Positions 13,201 through 15,215 of a DNA stretch of 15,215 nt are shown piece after piece. The notes beneath the pieces were generated by a model. The model saw only the letters and a program-made list of their open reading frames with translations. It had not been told where the DNA came from and did no database searches. The stretch spans positions 1 to 15,215 of the forward strand of contig DASXRU010000243.1 of assembly GCA_036506395.1 (NCBI GenBank). The letters are read 5' to 3'. Made by a program: the position numbers and the translations under genes. Each line of letters starts with the position of its first letter. Within the stretch, counting starts at the first letter, position 1. This DNA is from DASXRU01 sp036506395. Its GTDB lineage: Bacteria > Acidobacteriota > Blastocatellia > Pyrinomonadales > Pyrinomonadaceae.

Positions 13201-14274
13201 TTGAAGACTTTAGTGCAGCCGCAAATCAAATCGATTGAGGCAGACAAGATTGGCTCAGCCACGTCGCCGCTTAACCTTTCGAAGACCGTAAAGGTGATGG
13301 GCGCAAACGGCGGCGCCACTGCCGGTGATGCAGTCGTGGTCCGCGCGCTGACGGACAGCGCGACATACAACATGCTCGAGCTGCCCACGGGCCGGCTCGC
13401 CAAAGTTAATCCCGGCGACGTGCTTATCGGAGTGTTGGGACGCCGGCGCGCGCTGAAGGGTTTCGTAGGTGATGTGCCCGACGAGATAAAAGCCGGAGAC
13501 CAACTCCATCTCCTGAATCTAGGCGGCGTGATCGGGCGCTGTACCGGCCATCACTCCAGTTTGAACGACGCCATCAAGGTGGAAGTCATAGGCGTGGTAT
13601 GCGATGAAAGCGGCCGCGTCGCCAACATCAGCGACCAGGCCCTACCCGCCCGCGCATCGCTCGGCCAGAGTGCTCCCCTGGTCATTATCGCCGGGACGAG
13701 CATGAACTGCGGCAAGACGTACGCAGCGACCGAGTTGATCCAACAGGCCACGCGGTCGGGATTAAAGGTAGCCGCCGGCAAACTATCCGGCATTGCTTGT
13801 TTGCGCGACACTTTCAATATGAGTGATCACGGAGCAGTGGCGACCGCGAGTTTTCTGGATTGCGGACTACCGTCCACAGTCGATGCCGGCAATCTTGCTC
13901 CTGTAGCCAAGGCGATCATAGCGCGTTTGAACCAGCACTCGCCCGATCTAATAGTGATCGAACTCGGTGATGGAATTCTGGGCGGCTACTCGGTGGACAC
14001 CATACTTGACGACGCGGAGCTGCGCGACGCGACCGCGGCCATCATCTTTTGCGCCACTGATTATGTTGGCGCCTGGGGCGGAATTGAGTTGTTGCGCCGG
14101 CGCGGGATTGCGATTGACTTGATAGCCGGTTCGGTTACGGATTCGCAGATGGGCCAGGATTACGTTGAAAGAGAGTTCGGCGTTCCGGCGGCCAACGCGC
14201 GACGCAATGGAGAGCGACTGTTCGACCTGGTCAATGCAAAGGTCCAGTCTTCAATGTCGAGAGTTAATGTTTGA
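13201..14274 (+). CDS. Uncharacterised P-loop protein encoded between argG and argC
   Basis: A 357-residue protein I do not recognise by name. Residues about 25-150 look beta-rich with many Gly and Val (VKVMGANGGATAGDAVVV, then LPTGRLAKVNPGDVLIGVLG). Residues 160-345 form a P-loop NTPase domain: GTSMNCGKT (165-173) has the GxxxxxGKT spacing seen in dethiobiotin synthetase and MobB/DUF1611-like proteins, and LIVIELGDGILGG (250-262) looks like Walker B. GKLSGIACLRDTFNMSD (193-209) holds a lysine and a cysteine in the position of a substrate loop in BioD-like folds. The start is a TTG at 13201 with GGGAG 11 nt upstream; the first internal Met (33) would remove part of the N-terminal domain. It is flanked by argG and argC on the same strand, so a role linked to arginine synthesis is an inference from context only. 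Confidence 0.8.
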   Translation: MKTLVQPQIKSIEADKIGSATSPLNLSKTVKVMGANGGATAGDAVVVRALTDSATYNMLELPTGRLAKVNPGDVLIGVLGRRRALKGFVGDVPDEIKAGDQLHLLNLGGVIGRCTGHHSSLNDAIKVEVIGVVCDESGRVANISDQALPARASLGQSAPLVIIAGTSMNCGKTYAATELIQQATRSGLKVAAGKLSGIACLRDTFNMSDHGAVATASFLDCGLPSTVDAGNLAPVAKAIIARLNQHSPDLIVIELGDGILGGYSVDTILDDAELRDATAAIIFCATDYVGAWGGIELLRRRGIAIDLIAGSVTDSQMGQDYVEREFGVPAANARRNGERLFDLVNAKVQSSMSRVNV

Positions 14275-14307
14275 CGGATCGTCGATCGTTCGGAAGCAGA
14301 TCGAGAA

Positions 14308-15215
14308 ATGAAGATCAAGGTTGCTATTTTTGGCGGCTCCGGTTATGGCGGTTCCGAACTGCTGCGCATTCTGCTGCAGCATCCCAGCGCTCAAATTGGG
14401 TTAGTCACCGCGAACGAACAGGCAGGTAAACAGGTCAGTGAAGTTCACCGGAATCTTCACGGCCTCACGAATCTGGCTTTCCAGACGGCCCCGGAGAATC
14501 TGAATTCTTTGCAGGACTACGATTGCGTTTTCCTGGCGCTGCCACACGGGCAGGCGATGGAGGTTGTGCCGCACCTGCCGCCGGCGGTGAAGGCAATCGA
14601 TCTATCGGGGGACTTTCGTTTACGAGACGCGGGAGTTTTCGCCCAGCACTACGGGCGCGAACATACGGCAATGCAATCGCAGCCGGAGTTCGTTTATGGC
14701 CTGACGGAAACCAACCGCGAAGCGATCACTAACGCGCGCTTCATTGCCAATCCCGGCTGCTTTGCAACGGCAACGCTGCTGGGACTGGCGCCGCTGGCAG
14801 CAAACGGTCTGATTAACGGGAGGGTGATTGTTGACGCTAAGACCGGCTCGTCTGGCTCCGGCGCTAAGGCTGCCGCGAACACGCATCATCCGCAGCGCAT
14901 GAATTCTTTTTATGCCTACAAGCCATTTACGCATCAGCACGTGCCGGAGATCGAACAGGAACTGGGGAACATCGGCGAGTGGACCAGCGAACTGGTTTTC
15001 ATGACGCATTCGCTGCCCGTTTCCAGAGGCATCTTCGCTTCGATGTACGTCGAGATGAAACGCGAACTAACTGAGAAGGAGCTACAAGAGATCTTCGGAG
15101 AGTTTTATCGCGACTCCTTTTTCGTGCGCCTCGTCAAAGGCTCGCCGGACATTAACTGGGTGAAGACGACAAACTTTTGCGACCTTGGTTTTGCGGTGCG
15201 CGGGCGCCAGGTGGT
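14308..15215 (+). CDS. argC: N-acetyl-gamma-glutamyl-phosphate reductase (3' end outside window)
   Basis: The frame runs from ATG 14308 to the window edge, giving 302 residues of a family usually near 340. The enzyme reduces N-acetylglutamyl phosphate to the semialdehyde with NADPH, the third step of arginine synthesis. Evidence: the nucleotide-binding GGSGYGGSELLR (9-20), the catalytic cysteine Cys151 in ANPGCFAT (147-154), KTGSSGSGAKAA (178-189), and the HQHVPEIEQ block (209-217) with the conserved histidine. LysY of the LysW-dependent lysine or arginine pathway is a close homologue, but argG, argH and argR next door favour ArgC. A weak GAG precedes the ATG. The gene begins 33 nt after the P-loop protein stop, so they are probably co-transcribed. 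Confidence 0.94.
   Translation, partial: MKIKVAIFGGSGYGGSELLRILLQHPSAQIGLVTANEQAGKQVSEVHRNLHGLTNLAFQTAPENLNSLQDYDCVFLALPHGQAMEVVPHLPPAVKAIDLSGDFRLRDAGVFAQHYGREHTAMQSQPEFVYGLTETNREAITNARFIANPGCFATATLLGLAPLAANGLINGRVIVDAKTGSSGSGAKAAANTHHPQRMNSFYAYKPFTHQHVPEIEQELGNIGEWTSELVFMTHSLPVSRGIFASMYVEMKRELTEKELQEIFGEFYRDSFFVRLVKGSPDINWVKTTNFCDLGFAVRGRQV

Overview
The window looks like a piece of a soil-type Acidobacteriota chromosome, possibly Blastocatellia/Pyrinomonadales. That placement is an inference from protein style, weak Shine-Dalgarno use and intergenic gaps filled with long imperfect inverted repeats; no marker gene is present to prove it.

Layout. (1) 1-3281, mostly minus strand: the 5' end of a membrane-anchored PHP-domain protein (215 to beyond position 1), a repeat-bearing gap, an aromatic-L-amino-acid-type PLP decarboxylase (2111-621) and an aldo/keto reductase (3281-2343). 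(2) 3360-8658, plus strand: a complete branched-chain-amino-acid-type (Liv/HAAT) ABC importer in the order binding protein, LivH, LivM, LivG, LivF. It is preceded by a good sigma70-type promoter and a leader that can fold in two mutually exclusive ways. (3) 8729-9384: a decayed copy of the livF 3' end, then a minus-strand gene of unusual design: an N-terminal PqqD-like domain, an internal twin-arginine-like signal, and an eight-cysteine knottin-like tail. (4) 9385-9781: a gene-free gap of hairpins and inverted repeats. (5) 9782-15215: an arginine biosynthesis cluster, with argH (minus) divergent from argR (plus), followed by argG, an unrecognised P-loop protein and argC (cut by the window end).

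How the genes work together. ArgG (citrulline + aspartate to argininosuccinate), ArgH (argininosuccinate to arginine + fumarate) and ArgC (N-acetylglutamyl-phosphate reductase) belong to one pathway. ArgR is encoded in their midst, and five phased TGCA-centred motifs overlap the argR/argH divergent promoters, which suggests autoregulated repression by arginine. The Liv genes form one import system, probably for amino acids or related amides.

The most interesting items are the PqqD/Tat/cysteine-rich fusion, the uncharacterised BioD-like P-loop protein between argG and argC, and the series of unrelated inverted repeats that occupy almost every intergenic gap, four of them just upstream of start codons that mostly lack a clear Shine-Dalgarno sequence.
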